DNA of 6,426 bases, taken from positions 1 to 6,426 of the forward strand of contig CALGIA010000092.1 in the NCBI GenBank assembly GCA_937916005.1, given 5' to 3'. The translations under genes were made by a program, and so were the position numbers. Within the stretch, counting starts at the first letter, position 1. Each line of letters opens with the position of its first letter. This DNA comes from an uncultured Rhodospirillaceae bacterium. GTDB taxonomy: Bacteria; Pseudomonadota; Alphaproteobacteria; MPNO01. Below are positions 5,724-6,426 of this stretch, in pieces. Below the pieces are notes generated by a model. That model saw only the letters and a list, made by a program, of their open reading frames with translations. It searched no databases and had not been told where the DNA came from.

Positions 5724-6426
5724 ATGGCGATCAATTATAACGAACGCATCCCAAATAACGTCAATCTGTCCGATAACCGGCGTCTGCAGCGCGCGCTAGA
5801 GGCGTGGCAACCGAAGTTTCTCGATTGGTGGAAGGAGCTGGGGCCGGAAGGCACCACCGATTACGACATCTATCTGCGCACGGCCGTCAGTGTCGAGCCC
5901 GAGGGCTGGGCCCATTACGAGCATGTGAAAATGCCCGAGTATCGCTGGGGTATTTTTGTGAACCCGCCCGTCGAAGGTAAAAAGATCGGTTTCGGCGAAC
6001 ATAAGGGCGAGGATGTCTGGCAGGAAGTGCCTGGCGAATACCGCTCGACCCTGCGCCGGCTGATCGTTACCCAGGGCGATACGGAACCCGCGTCGGTCGA
6101 ACAGCAGCGCCTGCTCGGCCTGACTTGTCCGTCGCTCTATGATCTGCGCAATGTATTTCAGGTCAATGTGGAAGAAGGCCGCCATCTCTGGGCCATGGTC
6201 TATCTGCTGCAGGCCTATTTCGGCCGCGATGGCCGCGAAGAAGCCGAAGCCATGCTGGAACGCCATTCGGGCGATCCGGACAAGCCGCGCATTCTCGGCG
6301 CGTTCAATGAAAAGACGCCCGACTGGCTCAGCTTTTTCATGTTCACCTATTTCACCGACCGGGACGGCAAATACCAGCTCGCCTCGCTGGCGGAATCCGG
6401 TTTCGATCCGCTGGCGCGGACCTGCC
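5724..6426 (+). CDS. boxB: BoxB, benzoyl-CoA 2,3-epoxidase diiron subunit (3' truncated by window edge)
   Basis: The first 234 residues, starting MAINYNERIPNNVNL, of a protein that is usually about 475 residues; the frame is still open at the right edge. BoxB is the class I diiron oxygenase that, with the reductase BoxA, inserts one oxygen of O2 into benzoyl-CoA to form the 2,3-epoxide. The visible part includes the helix VEEGRHLWAMVYLL (residues 149-162) with the diiron ExxH pair Glu151 and His154, an upstream candidate ligand Glu121 in GDTEPASVEQQ (118-128), and Asp212 in FTDRDGKYQL. These match by position, with a one-residue offset, the ligands I recall for the Azoarcus enzyme. The remaining ligands lie beyond the window. 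It directly follows boxC, the usual partner order, and the two are almost certainly co-transcribed. Identification is firm from the N-terminal sequence and the boxC neighbour. Confidence 0.94.
   Translation, partial: MAINYNERIPNNVNLSDNRRLQRALEAWQPKFLDWWKELGPEGTTDYDIYLRTAVSVEPEGWAHYEHVKMPEYRWGIFVNPPVEGKKIGFGEHKGEDVWQEVPGEYRSTLRRLIVTQGDTEPASVEQQRLLGLTCPSLYDLRNVFQVNVEEGRHLWAMVYLLQAYFGRDGREEAEAMLERHSGDPDKPRILGAFNEKTPDWLSFFMFTYFTDRDGKYQLASLAESGFDPLARTC

Noticed and set aside
5796..6266. Minus-strand open frame of 156 codons opposite boxB
   Set aside because: Antisense shadow of boxB; the plus frame carries the diiron motif.

Overview
The window reads as ordinary high-GC bacterial chromosome, most likely proteobacterial and perhaps alphaproteobacterial; the taxon is a guess from protein style and GC content, since no rRNA or marker gene is present. 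The recognisable core is the aerobic benzoyl-CoA epoxidation (box) pathway: a complete boxC (4020-5720) followed after 3 nt by the first 234 codons of boxB (5724 to the right edge). BoxB turns benzoyl-CoA into its 2,3-epoxide, and BoxC hydrolytically opens the ring. boxA, the aldehyde dehydrogenase gene and a regulator gene are not in view.

Layout from left to right. Positions 1-855 (+) hold the C-terminal part of an FAD/NADPH-dependent flavin monooxygenase cut by the window edge. It ends tail to tail, 2 nt from the stop codon of a minus-strand group transcribed leftward: acyl-CoA ligase (about 3752-2193), class I SAM methyltransferase (2166-1345) and a small cupin protein (1319-858), with gaps of about 25 nt that suggest one operon. 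A divergent control region of roughly 250 nt (about 3775-4019) separates the ligase from boxC. It holds a 14-bp near-palindrome, two TATAAT hexamers and two short hairpin-forming repeats just ahead of the boxC ribosome binding site.

How the genes may work together (inference): the ligase could activate a carboxylic acid, possibly aromatic, to its CoA thioester next to the benzoyl-CoA ring-opening genes. The monooxygenase, methyltransferase and cupin could belong to a peripheral route feeding in a modified aromatic substrate, but nothing in the sequence fixes their substrates.

The most unusual observation is that two of the three minus-strand genes lack a canonical start codon where one is expected. 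The cupin has a perfect AGGAGG 7 nt before an in-frame ATC. The ligase reading frame is clearly coding upstream of its first ATG, yet it has no ATG, GTG or TTG before the upstream stop; either an ATA start or a one-base frameshift in a CCC run would explain this. I see no mobile element, CRISPR array, tRNA or rRNA.
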